Positions 31,631-40,090 of a DNA stretch of 64,000 bases are shown here, piece after piece; positions within the stretch are counted from its first letter, which is position 1; the number at the start of each line of letters is the position of its first letter. Source of the stretch: Fistulifera solaris (lineage: Eukaryota; Bacillariophyta; Bacillariophyceae; Naviculales; Stauroneidaceae); the NCBI GenBank assembly GCA_030295235.1, contig AP026135.1, positions 62,001 through 126,000 of the forward strand, given 5' to 3'. The position numbers were made by a program, and so were the translations under genes. Below the pieces are notes generated by a model that made no database searches, was not told where the DNA came from, and saw nothing but the letters and a program-made list of their open reading frames with translations.

Positions 31631-32326
31631 TTACATAATATTGTGATTCGCCAATTCATCTCCCGGCACTTTATGATCTTCTGGCATTCCTTGTGCTTCA
31701 TAAACAGCTTCTACGATCATGCGTTTCGCTTTAGTTCCTTTGCCTTTGAGACCAATGTACGTGATTTCCGTTCCTCCATTCTCCTCCTTCTCGTCGTCGT
31801 CGTCGTCATCATCATCACCATTCGCACTACTGTTGTAATTGGTTTCGACAAATAAACTCAAGGACGAAATATTTTGAAATCGTCCCGCCGGACGACAAGG
31901 ATAATCAATCGTCCCTCCTTCCAAATGATCCGGTGGCAACAATTCCAAAGTTTGTTGCGGTGGCAAATCATCGTGCATCATATCAAAATCTAAATCTTCT
32001 CGATTGGTGAACAACCGTATCTTGCGCGGGGCGGCGGTACGATGCGCCGAAGTATTATTAGTCGTGCATATGCAAATCGACTGGACCGTCACCGCTTCGG
32101 TAAAGGGAATCGTCAATAACAATTCCGGATCTTCCGGTGGTGACTGCAAAGACGGTGTTGATGACAACCGATCTTGATGATATTTGAGAATTTCCCGTCC
32201 ACTACCCGCCACGACTTCATTGAGACATGTAACACGAGGAATATCCATATATTGTCGTAAACTCAATCCCAAATCATCCGTGTGATCGTGATCGTGGGAA
32301 TGGCCTTGACATTCCGGAGGATCCAT
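31631..32326 (-). CDS. PITHD1: PITH-domain protein (PITHD1-like)
   Basis: 231 aa, intact. The His-rich start (CQGHSHDHDHTDDLG) and SLRQYMDIPRVTCLNE lead into a full PITH domain: DPELLLTIPFTEAVTVQSI, PRKIRLFTNREDLDFDMM, GGTIDYPCRPAGRFQNISSL, ITYIGLKGKGTKAKR and VYEAQGMPEDHKVPGDE. The PITH fold is the proteasome-interacting domain of thioredoxin-like TXNL1; PITHD1 proteins bind the 26S proteasome. A poly-Asp insert (DDDDDDDD) sits in a loop and corresponds to the GTC/ATC microsatellite at about 31795-31820. Cytosolic. Confidence 0.92.
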   Translation of the reverse strand: MDPPECQGHSHDHDHTDDLGLSLRQYMDIPRVTCLNEVVAGSGREILKYHQDRLSSTPSLQSPPEDPELLLTIPFTEAVTVQSICICTTNNTSAHRTAAPRKIRLFTNREDLDFDMMHDDLPPQQTLELLPPDHLEGGTIDYPCRPAGRFQNISSLSLFVETNYNSSANGDDDDDDDDEKEENGGTEITYIGLKGKGTKAKRMIVEAVYEAQGMPEDHKVPGDELANHNIM

Positions 32327-32548
32327 GTTTTCGGGGGGTGAGTTGAGGAATTAAGGATTGTTTTTATTAGGTTGATGTTCTAAGGTTTTGGTTGTATAGA
32401 AGCAAGGTAACTGGTTTTTTTTTTTTTGAGCTTCGTTTTTCGTTTACAAGTTAAAGTTTGCTGTTTATTTCTTTGTCCCCAAAACGGATAATAATTGCAG
32501 ACACATCATGGTTCGCATCGCAGGATGATGATGATGATGTGATGATGC

Positions 32549-32605
32549 GGTACGGTACCGGTACCAGTACATGGTACGGTACCGGGTACCGGTACCAGGT
32601 ACAGT
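32549..32605. repeat. GGTACC-rich array
   Basis: Repeated GGTACC, GGTACCGGTACC and GTACCAGTAC units, like the array at 6957-7012. Confidence 0.75.
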
Positions 32606-32977
32606 ACAAAAATAAAAACAAAAACAAAAAAGAAATATCCGATCGCCGTTACCAGTACAATCGCGTGTCGCAAGACGAATGAATAACGCCCAGATCGAAA
32701 AACCTTTTTGTCGTTCCGGGAATGTCATCTGACACTCGAAAAAAATGGCTAAGCCTTAATAATTGTCTTGCTAACAAAGAGATTGACTGGAGCAATAACG
32801 TGAAATACAAGCACACCTATTCGTAATTCTGTAGTAAGTATGATCGTCCTTAGCATAACCTCAGTAGGCACAACCTCGATAAATGCTGAAAAAGCGAGAG
32901 AAGATTTGTGTCTTATTGACTATGTCCCAAAGTGTTTTCTCAGCGATAACTACTTGTAGATGTAGACGGTACTTCCC

Positions 32978-33000
32978 CACGACTGCATTTCAGTCGTTAA
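32978..33000 (+). repeat. Dispersed 23-nt near-palindromic motif (copy 2)
   Basis: Core GACTGCATTTCAGTC preceded by CCAC, here followed by GTTAA instead of ATGA. It lies about 115 bp upstream of the TMEM14 gene. Confidence 0.7.
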
Positions 33001-33113
33001 TACGGCGACGAAGCATACTATAACGACGACATGAAAATCATCGGAAAGCTTTTGTTTTACTTTTCATTTTTTTTTCTTAGCAAATAACTATACCCTACAA
33101 CTATAACTCGAAC

Positions 33114-33479
33114 ATGTCCAAAATTCCCGGATCCGCACACGTTAATTTGTCACTTGGAGGACTCGTCCTCGCCGGCGGTATCGTCGGATACGTCAAAAAA
33201 GGCAGTCGTATGAGTCTGATTTCGGGCATCACCGTCGGTTCTCTTTTGTTGGGTTCCGGATATTTGATTGCCAAAACCGATCAGGTGTACGAAGGACATG
33301 TCTTGGCGACGACAACTTCATCCATTCTGGCGTTGGCCATGGGACAGCGCTTCATGGCGACGGGGAAATTCATGCCCGCCGGATTGGTGGCAGCGCTCGG
33401 GGTGGGGGCGTGTGCGTACAATTATCACAAATCGAAAGAATGGGCTCCCGAGACGTCGTCCTCCATGAAGGAGGAATAA
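33114..33479 (+). CDS. TMEM14-family membrane protein
   Basis: 121 aa, intact. Four small Gly/Ala-rich hydrophobic helices: NLSLGGLVLAGGIVGYVKKG, MSLISGITVGSLLLGSGYLI, VLATTTSSILALAMGQRFMA, and KFMPAGLVAALGVGACAYN. The GYVKKGSRMSLISG loop and the RFMATGKFMPAGLVA segment are hallmarks of the TMEM14/FAX family. Animal TMEM14C is a mitochondrial inner-membrane porphyrin transporter; plant FAX proteins export fatty acids from plastids. No long transit peptide is present, which favours the short TMEM14 type; the substrate cannot be told. Confidence 0.88.
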   Translation: MSKIPGSAHVNLSLGGLVLAGGIVGYVKKGSRMSLISGITVGSLLLGSGYLIAKTDQVYEGHVLATTTSSILALAMGQRFMATGKFMPAGLVAALGVGACAYNYHKSKEWAPETSSSMKEE

Positions 33480-33730
33480 TGTGATAACGAAAAATGTCGT
33501 GTTGGAAGCTGGTGTAGTGTGGGAATATACATTGATGTTGGCACCGCAGTTTACACATTTCCGAACAGCCTTGAATGAAACAGTTCGTGAAAATTTAAAG
33601 AAGAACAAAACGTGATGGAACATCATGATAACATATTATATTCTGTAAAACTTGAATCGAAAGCAATTATATTCTTCGGTCACAGACTTTACTCTGTAAA
33701 ACTTGAATCGACAGCAAATAGATTCTTCGG

Positions 33731-34327
33731 TCACAGACTCACAGTGTCTTGATAAACAAAAGTGTCGATGAAACAAGGAAATCCCGAAAAGGTAACCCAT
33801 TCGTCGTTGTCGTGCAGGAAGCTACTTCTGTGATCCATCTCAATTTCTTCTTCGTCACTCGAAATGGTGGTTGGAGCCGCCGTCCAATTTTCATCCTCCG
33901 TTTCTTCTGTGAATACCAGTACGGGTCGGTCCCAAGAAAACGATGAGCATTCCAATCTCTCGTTTCGTACGGCCGGAAGAACAATGCATTCGGGAATAAT
34001 ATCGTCCGTTGTTGCGTCCATGGTTGTTTCCCAGGTTGCTTCATGAAGGGTTGTCGTTGTTGTCGTAGACGAAGACGAAGACGAACTCAACGTAGAAACA
34101 TCGTCGTGCGTGGTCAAAGCTGACGGTGGTTCGACGACCGTTCGACTTGCTTTCATGGTGCTATGTGTGACTGTTGCGTGTTGCTCGTCGTTTAAATGAT
34201 GCTTCGTGGTATGATAGAATGTAGTGGATTGGAGTTCCATGGGTTGCGTTGCAAATGAGTTGGCGGCAGAAGGTGCCTTGGCCGTCACCAGGACTGGCGT
34301 GCACGACTTGACACTGTAAAGTCGCAT
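33731..34327 (-). CDS. Ser/Thr-rich hypothetical protein
   Basis: 198 aa. Poly-Ser/poly-Thr tract in the middle, then an acidic stretch (TEETEDENW; SSDEEEIEMDHRS) and a hydrophobic-aromatic end (EWVTFSGFPCFIDTFVYQD). No signal peptide or known domain. The frame is clean and the acid/S/T composition is coherent, but I do not recognise it. Confidence 0.45.
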   Translation of the reverse strand: MRLYSVKSCTPVLVTAKAPSAANSFATQPMELQSTTFYHTTKHHLNDEQHATVTHSTMKASRTVVEPPSALTTHDDVSTLSSSSSSSTTTTTTLHEATWETTMDATTDDIIPECIVLPAVRNERLECSSFSWDRPVLVFTEETEDENWTAAPTTISSDEEEIEMDHRSSFLHDNDEWVTFSGFPCFIDTFVYQDTVSL

Positions 34328-34866
34328 GATGAAAATTATGTTCGTATGTTGATGTCACTCCTAAAACGTTTTCCTTCGGCGTGGAAAACGTGGAACGAAA
34401 ACGTGATCGTAAAGGTGATCGAGCTTCCCATGTTGATGGCACAAATCGTGAAGCACCTCTTGGGCGTGGTTCTTGTTTGTTCCCCGCACTGCAGACACGT
34501 GTCATTGAAAAGAAAGAGAAAAAAGAAAATTCTGTTCCTTCGATGTGCGATGTTTGTTGATAATAAGTGGCTTGTTGGCGATTGATGTGGCAGGCACACG
34601 AAAAAACATCCCATCCCCAGATTTTCTGGCTACGTGAAGACACCCCACATCCAGATTTTCTGGGAACTTGAGAGTGCCCACATTGCCAGACTTTCTGGGA
34701 AAGAAAACTCACCAAACACACAGATTTTCTGGGGATGCATTATCTTGAAGCAACATGAATGAATCATGTGTGTTATGATGGGTCTTATTTGCGTGGCATG
34801 CGTTTACTGCGTATCCGCGTCAATTACCATTGTGTAGTTGTTACTATTAGTGCAAAGCAGCGAATA
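34328..34866. promoter_or_regulatory. Divergent promoter region with palindrome array
   Basis: Between the Ser/Thr-rich gene (minus) and the PsbQ-like gene (plus). It carries four CAGATTTTCTG palindromes at 34618-34731. Confidence 0.55.
34618..34731. repeat. Palindrome array CAGATTTTCTG x4, 34-35 bp spacing
   Basis: Copies at 34618-34628, 34652-34662, 34687-34697 (one change: CAGACTTTCTG) and 34721-34731, spaced 34, 35 and 34 bp. Flanks often extend to CCAGATTTTCTGGG. The 23-24 bp spacers differ from each other. It lies about 135-250 bp before the ATG at 34867. Confidence 0.9.
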
Positions 34867-35673
34867 ATGTTAATTAGATTGATTCTGACTTTATTATGTT
34901 GCTGGAGTATTGCGGGTTATCAGCCTTCACCACGTAAATTATCAGCGGCATCATGGCAGAGAAGTATAGACAAGGCAGCAGTCGAAACGGTTTTATCGTA
35001 TTCTTCGCGACGACGCTTTTTCGGTCAGTTCGCATTGACTGTTACGGCAGGTTCGGTGATCACTACCCAACCTGCTTTCGCGGCTACCTTCACACCCGGA
35101 GGTACATTGGTCGATCGACCCGTCGGCGTCACCATCAACAATCCCGAAGCATCCCCGACGCGCGCGTTTGACAACAGCAACGTCTTGTTTCAACAAGATT
35201 ATTTCTTCAAATTCGGAACGGCCGCCCCCTGGATTGACGAAAGCAATCGATTGGAGTTTCCCACCCAAATGCCCTTTGTCCGAGTGCAACAACGCTACGA
35301 TGCTTTGCAGAAATATGGGACACGCGTGCAACGGGGCTTAGAACAAGTCGCGAGTTTATTGTCAACGAAGAATACAGAGGGAACTGTTCTGGAAGCGGAT
35401 CATCCCGTTTACGCGTTACGGGCACTCGGATTGTTGGCGAATAGTTTCTGTGCGTCCGAAAATACGGGGACGACCAATGAACTCTTGTTGGCGCGGTATT
35501 ATGTCAACGAAATCTATCTCGGCATCAACGATATTCGAATGAATCCTGATCGAACCAAACAAGCGTATCGCTCGTGTCTCAAAGCAACAAACTCTTATTT
35601 GAATATGATGAATCGAGTTATTACGCCCAAAGTGGGTGAGCCTTTTGTTTTGTTAGATATCACGGACGCCTGA
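34867..35673 (+). CDS. Thylakoid-lumen protein, PsbQ/Psb31-like candidate (intact copy)
   Basis: 268 aa from the ATG at 34867, chosen because it begins a signal peptide (LIRLILTLLCCWSIAG) followed by an aromatic residue (YQPSP), the plastid-import pattern. A twin-arginine-like lumen signal follows (RRRFFGQFALTVTAG, cleaved after PAFA). The mature part is mainly helical (RVQQRYDALQKYGTRVQRGL; VYALRALGLLANSFCASENT; ARYYVNEIYLGINDIRMNPD; YRSCLKATNSYLNMMNRVIT), consistent with a four-helix extrinsic PSII protein of the PsbQ/Psb31 kind. The localisation is well supported; the exact family is my inference. Convergent with an EF-hand gene. Its 3' part lies inside a 1,158-bp tandem duplication. Confidence 0.65.
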   Translation: MLIRLILTLLCCWSIAGYQPSPRKLSAASWQRSIDKAAVETVLSYSSRRRFFGQFALTVTAGSVITTQPAFAATFTPGGTLVDRPVGVTINNPEASPTRAFDNSNVLFQQDYFFKFGTAAPWIDESNRLEFPTQMPFVRVQQRYDALQKYGTRVQRGLEQVASLLSTKNTEGTVLEADHPVYALRALGLLANSFCASENTGTTNELLLARYYVNEIYLGINDIRMNPDRTKQAYRSCLKATNSYLNMMNRVITPKVGEPFVLLDITDA

Positions 35674-36303
35674 GGACAATCGCTAATTTGTGAAAAACCA
35701 GGTTCATATGCTAGGCAGTTAATAGAACAATTAATCATGCAAGTTCTTTCTATATGATTATTATCTTTGTACATTCTCTATTTCATTCATAATCATTTCG
35801 TTTAAACGAGGAAACCCAAGTCACCACCGTTCTTCTTGGCCAATTTCACCAAATTCGTTCGTAGCGTTCTAGGTGCTTCGGCCAACCATTCTTCCATATC
35901 AATGGATCCATTCTCGTCACGATCGGCACGAGCAAAGATACCCTTCAGTTGTTTTTCCTTCAAAAACGCACCAAAACCCAATGCTTGTAACGCGACGACG
36001 AGTTCATCTTCTTCAATGACACCATTCTTGTTGATATCTGCCAATTCAAACAATTTTCGCAGCATCGTCTGGCCAAATTCTGTTTCGGCGGTATCCACGA
36101 AACGACCAATGACGTCCGAGTGTAGGGAAATGGCGTTGCCGCGGATCTTGTTGAGACGTTCCTCTCCCAATACTCCCTTGGCGGCAAGAACCACGGGAGA
36201 AAAGATGCCGTTCTTGTGATGATCATCAGCTTTCTTCTTGGGAGTATTCTTTTTGGGTGGTTCTTGTGGAACCAAATTGTGGTCGTGGTCAGCGGTGGCC
36301 ACA
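35146..36303. repeat. Tandem duplication, copy 1 (1,158 bp)
   Basis: Direct repeat of 36304-37461; I saw no differences in the encoded proteins. The unit starts and ends at GAAG, a 4-bp microhomology repeated at 35146, 36304 and 37462. Confidence 0.95.
35802..36303 (-). pseudogene. 5'-truncated EF-hand protein gene (inner copy)
   Basis: Identical to the distal two thirds of the intact gene at 36960-37592 but cut at the duplication junction, losing the signal and plastid peptides. The frame stays open to 36338 through antisense PsbQ-like sequence, giving a chimeric start. Both EF-hand loops are kept, but no native promoter is present. Confidence 0.75.
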
Positions 36304-36831
36304 GAAGCATCCCCGACGCGCGCGTTTGACAACAGCAACGTCTTGTTTCAACAAGATTATTTCTTCAAATTCGGAACGGCCGCCCCCTGGATTGACGAAA
36401 GCAATCGATTGGAGTTTCCCACCCAAATGCCCTTTGTCCGAGTGCAACAACGCTACGATGCTTTGCAGAAATATGGGACACGCGTGCAACGGGGCTTAGA
36501 ACAAGTCGCGAGTTTATTGTCAACGAAGAATACAGAGGGAACTGTTCTGGAAGCGGATCATCCCGTTTACGCGTTACGGGCACTCGGATTGTTGGCGAAT
36601 AGTTTCTGTGCGTCCGAAAATACGGGGACGACCAATGAACTCTTGTTGGCGCGGTATTATGTCAACGAAATCTATCTCGGCATCAACGATATTCGAATGA
36701 ATCCTGATCGAACCAAACAAGCGTATCGCTCGTGTCTCAAAGCAACAAACTCTTATTTGAATATGATGAATCGAGTTATTACGCCCAAAGTGGGTGAGCC
36801 TTTTGTTTTGTTAGATATCACGGACGCCTGA
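36304..36831 (+). pseudogene. 5'-truncated PsbQ-like gene (inner copy)
   Basis: Identical to the C-terminal 175 codons of the intact gene (from EASPTRAFDNSN to the stop), without the plastid and lumen signals. The frame is open upstream to 36238 through antisense EF-hand sequence. Probably non-functional. Confidence 0.75.
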
Positions 36832-37461
36832 GGACAATCGCTAATTTGTGAAAAACCAGGTTCATATGCTAGGCAGTTAATAGAACAATTAATCATGCAA
36901 GTTCTTTCTATATGATTATTATCTTTGTACATTCTCTATTTCATTCATAATCATTTCGTTTAAACGAGGAAACCCAAGTCACCACCGTTCTTCTTGGCCA
37001 ATTTCACCAAATTCGTTCGTAGCGTTCTAGGTGCTTCGGCCAACCATTCTTCCATATCAATGGATCCATTCTCGTCACGATCGGCACGAGCAAAGATACC
37101 CTTCAGTTGTTTTTCCTTCAAAAACGCACCAAAACCCAATGCTTGTAACGCGACGACGAGTTCATCTTCTTCAATGACACCATTCTTGTTGATATCTGCC
37201 AATTCAAACAATTTTCGCAGCATCGTCTGGCCAAATTCTGTTTCGGCGGTATCCACGAAACGACCAATGACGTCCGAGTGTAGGGAAATGGCGTTGCCGC
37301 GGATCTTGTTGAGACGTTCCTCTCCCAATACTCCCTTGGCGGCAAGAACCACGGGAGAAAAGATGCCGTTCTTGTGATGATCATCAGCTTTCTTCTTGGG
37401 AGTATTCTTTTTGGGTGGTTCTTGTGGAACCAAATTGTGGTCGTGGTCAGCGGTGGCCACA
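36304..37461. repeat. Tandem duplication, copy 2 (1,158 bp)
   Basis: Second unit of the duplication starting at 35146. Followed by the residual GAAG at 37462-37465 and then unique EF-hand 5' sequence. Confidence 0.95.
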
Positions 37462-37592
37462 GAAGAAAAGATGATGTTGCTCGGTGGGGCAACAACCGAG
37501 TGAGGTCGAATCACAAAGGCTGCTGACGACATCATCATGGCGGAAGAAGCCATGATTGTCGCAATTAGTTTCAGATTTTTACGGTTCTTCAT
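36960..37592 (-). CDS. Plastid-targeted EF-hand protein (intact copy)
   Basis: 210 aa. The N-terminus (KLIATIMASSAMMMSSAAFV) is a signal peptide ending in a SAAF-type plastid motif. A Lys-rich linker (NTPKKKADDHHKN) precedes the helical core. Two canonical EF-hand loops are visible: DINKNGVIEEDE and DRDENGSIDMEE, both with acidic residues at positions 1 and 12. The segment TEFGQTMLRKLFELADINK is shared with the degenerate paralog at 39504-39983 (PEFGRNVLSQLFDSS). It is likely a calcium-responsive plastid protein; the partner is unknown. Convergent with the PsbQ-like gene. Confidence 0.8.
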   Translation of the reverse strand: MKNRKNLKLIATIMASSAMMMSSAAFVIRPHSVVAPPSNIIFSSVATADHDHNLVPQEPPKKNTPKKKADDHHKNGIFSPVVLAAKGVLGEERLNKIRGNAISLHSDVIGRFVDTAETEFGQTMLRKLFELADINKNGVIEEDELVVALQALGFGAFLKEKQLKGIFARADRDENGSIDMEEWLAEAPRTLRTNLVKLAKKNGGDLGFLV

Positions 37593-38083
37593 GTTTGCTT
37601 TGCAAAAAGGGGTGATTGTAGAATGATAATGTTTCTTTGCAACTTGTTTGTTTTATGAGAACATGGGAAAAGATAACGCAGAGAAAGCAATGGCTGAACT
37701 GATGCTGACGAAAGCTTGTTGTTGGCGAAACACGAACCAAAAAAGTGCTCACATTGTGAGAAACTGACTCATTCGCATCGGAAATTGGAACATTCGACTG
37801 AGTTCCGATTCGTGGAAGTTCTCTGACTATCGAGCATTGTGTGGCCAGCCGTCTGCAGTTGCTGTTTCGGAATACGTGGAATGTACACCTCAGTGCGGAA
37901 TATCGACACTTTGTGACTCTGATTCAGAAACAAGAAGATGACACGTCAGTTTGTAGAGTCAAGCTAGAAGTAGGACTTTTCTGAGTACTACTTGGTTTGT
38001 CGTCTCTCGTTCTTCCCCACGCTTCCATGCCTTCGTCACCGTTCACACCTCACACCGTGCCAAGCACGGAAAAGGGAACAGGG

Positions 38084-38249
38084 TGACATGACTCACAAGG
38101 AGATTAGAGGAGTAATAGAGGATATCACGGTAATGATGGATATTATATATTATGTAATGAATATGGAATCGAATAGAATGAGATCCGTTCTCATAATATG
38201 AGAACCGTTCGGATAATAAAGGACCGACGACGACAGACCGTAAGGTCAC
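38084..38249. repeat. Left terminal direct repeat
   Basis: 166-bp repeat matching 39071-39236 with differences at CACGG/CATGG and GTAAGG/GTCAGG. Confidence 0.9.
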
Positions 38250-38454
38250 TGCATTCTGCCTCCAAAAGTTTATGTCGAAGACGAAGGCAAAAAGATAAAC
38301 TTTTTGAAAAAAATAATGCCGTCGGACCGCATCGGATAGCAGGAGGAAAAAAAGGCTGAGAAGATGAAAACTTTTAATGAAGTGAAAAACCTCTTTAAAA
38401 AACCTCCTTTGAATGTGGATAATCTGTGTAAAAAGAATTGTGTCAATAAGTTCA

Positions 38455-38790
38455 TCTCCTCTTTTCGAGTGAGGTAGAGGCTGCTTTCCCCTGATCTTCT
38501 CCCTTTCATAAGAGAGATCTTTTACTGATTTTGAATCTCCTCTTTTGAGTGAGATCAATGGCTGTTTTTCCGTTGATCTTCTCCTTTTTATAAGATAGAT
38601 CTTTGAGTTGATTCTCCTCTTTTCGAGTGAGATCATTGTTTAATTGAAGTCTCCTCTTTATGAGTGAGATCTTTCTTTGATTCAAGTCTCCTCTTTCGAG
38701 TGAGATCTTTGTTCAATTCAAATCTCCTCTTTTCGAGTGAGATCTTTTTATTCAAGTCTCCTCTTTATGAGTGAGACAAAGGCTGCTTTC
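38455..38790. repeat. Minisatellite, about 37-bp unit, about nine iterations
   Basis: Units are built on TCTCCTCTTTTCGAGTGAG followed by ATCTTT and a variable AT-rich part. Starts fall near 38457, 38493, 38536, 38576, 38612, 38650, 38687, 38724 and 38758. Two units carry a CCTTTTTATAAGA variant. Confidence 0.85.
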
Positions 38791-39070
38791 CCCTTCGTTC
38801 TCCTTTTGAGAAATCGAATAAAATGTGGTCATTTCAATTATCCTTTTTGGATGATAAATAATCGCAAGTCTCTTTTCTGCTTTGCGATAAAAACTGGTAA
38901 GATTGTAACTTTCTTTCAATGTAAAGAAACAAGCAATATTCGAAATACTTTCCTTTTGTATCAATAGATTTTCATCGTTCCATTTCTCTTGATGTCGATC
39001 TTTTTCAATCGTTTTCTTTTTCATCTTATTCTCCTGCAAGCGTAAGAATTGTGATGTGATGTGATCACAA

Positions 39071-39236
39071 TGACATGACTCACAAGGAGATTAGAGGAGT
39101 AATAGAGGATATCATGGTAATGATGGATATTATATATTATGTAATGAATATGGAATCGAATAGAATGAGATCCGTTCTCATAATATGAGAACCGTTCGGA
39201 TAATAAAGGACCGACGACGACAGACCGTCAGGTCAC
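39071..39236. repeat. Right terminal direct repeat
   Basis: Partner of 38084-38249. Confidence 0.9.
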
Positions 39237-39503
39237 GGCACAGGGAACAGCGTGAAAAGTGACTCCCGAAAATCGGAACTCTGAACTCTGAACTCTCCGA
39301 CTCCGCGCTATTGCAACGCACTCATCGGCGTGTCGGCGTGTCTGACACACGACAAAGCGAGATCGGCATGACGATGTGGGAAACGGTCAGCAAACCGAAG
39401 GAACAAATGAACAAGTGATGGCTTGTGCCATCCATGATTGCATAGTCCAATGCGAAAACCGTTCTTTCATTTTGTCTTCGTAACGAGTCTTCATAAAAAT
39501 ACT

Positions 39504-39983
39504 ATGAGCAAAATGACCTTGATTTTATTGATCACCTTTCTCGTGTTGAGCCTTCACAGAACATCTGGTTTCGTGTCAACGACGCCCAGAAATATGCACG
39601 CATTCGGTTTATCGGCTGTCACGCGCCATGAAGAAGTACGCCCTGTTCCCGTTGTTATGCATATACAAGAACTACTCGGTCGACAGCGCTGGCAGCAGCT
39701 GCAATTGGATCATCATTCGCACTTGATCGTTGGTTTGGAGAATGCCAATCCCGAATTCGGCCGCAATGTTTTGTCACAACTGTTTGATTCGAGTGCCACT
39801 CCTGGCATGAGTGAGTCTCAACTGGATCGGGCACTGCGATCACTGGGATATGTCTGGCTGCGTCAACAGCAATTGAACAAAGTATTTCCTCACGCGAAAT
39901 CGGTCAAGGCCCGTGATTTGAAGCGTCTTTTGGTGGGAAATCCTCATCGACTGAGAAATGCGCTGCTCAACTTGGCGGCCTGA
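39504..39983 (+). CDS. Plastid-targeted degenerate EF-hand paralog
   Basis: 159 aa from the ATG at 39504, which begins a signal peptide (TLILLITFLVLSLHRTSG) followed by FVST, a plastid-type motif; a further in-frame Met lies at 39438. The core NPEFGRNVLSQLFDSSATPG, SESQLDRALRSLGYVWLRQQ and RDLKRLLVGNPHRLRNALLN aligns residue by residue with the EF-hand protein at 36960-37592 (TEFGQTMLRKLFELADINK; DELVVALQALGFGAFLKEKQ; MEEWLAEAPRTLRTNLVKL). Both calcium loops have lost their acidic ligands, so it should not bind calcium in the usual way. A scaffold or partner role is possible. Confidence 0.65.
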   Translation: MSKMTLILLITFLVLSLHRTSGFVSTTPRNMHAFGLSAVTRHEEVRPVPVVMHIQELLGRQRWQQLQLDHHSHLIVGLENANPEFGRNVLSQLFDSSATPGMSESQLDRALRSLGYVWLRQQQLNKVFPHAKSVKARDLKRLLVGNPHRLRNALLNLAA

Positions 39984-40090
39984 TCCATTTTTGAAACTAC
40001 TTGGTGTGATTGTCATCGTTAAAGTAACTTGGAAACTAGTAATGTAATTTGTAAAAAGAGCAATGATTATATTTATAGCCCTTCTGTTGA

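Larger units (their letters stand above)
32327..33113. other. Divergent intergenic region with simple repeats
   Basis: No supported gene. Holds a T10 tract, a GATGAT microsatellite, a GGTACC-rich cluster (about 32549-32605) and one 23-nt dispersed motif (32978-33000). Confidence 0.6.
38084..39236. mobile_element. Putative short element with 166-bp terminal direct repeats and internal satellite
   Basis: Terminal direct repeats 38084-38249 and 39071-39236 are both 166 bp with two differences noticed (about 98.8% identity). They begin TGACATGACTC and end AAGGTCAC or CAGGTCAC, so TG...CA termini are possible. Each contains the palindrome GTTCTCATAATATGAGAAC. The 821-bp interior has no long ORF and holds the TCTCCTC minisatellite. 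This resembles a TRIM-type non-autonomous LTR element, but I see no clear target-site duplication, primer-binding site or polypurine tract. Confidence 0.45.
37593..39503. other. 1.9-kb intergenic region with a repeat-flanked element
   Basis: No supported gene. Most of it is the direct-repeat-flanked element at 38084-39236. Confidence 0.6.

Noticed and set aside
34161-34721. Minus-strand 186-aa ORF
   Set aside because: Overlaps the palindrome array and the 5' end of the Ser/Thr-rich gene in another frame; no domain.
36238-36831. PsbQ-like ORF with an apparently new N-terminus
   Set aside because: The first 22 codons are antisense EF-hand sequence created by the duplication junction; not a real N-terminus.
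38043-38636. Minus-strand 197-aa ORF across the repeat-flanked element
   Set aside because: Made of the terminal repeat and the minisatellite; translation is repetitive and low-complexity.
38084-39236. Bona fide LTR retrotransposon call
   Set aside because: No target-site duplication, primer-binding site, polypurine tract or gag/pol sequence found; kept only as a putative element.
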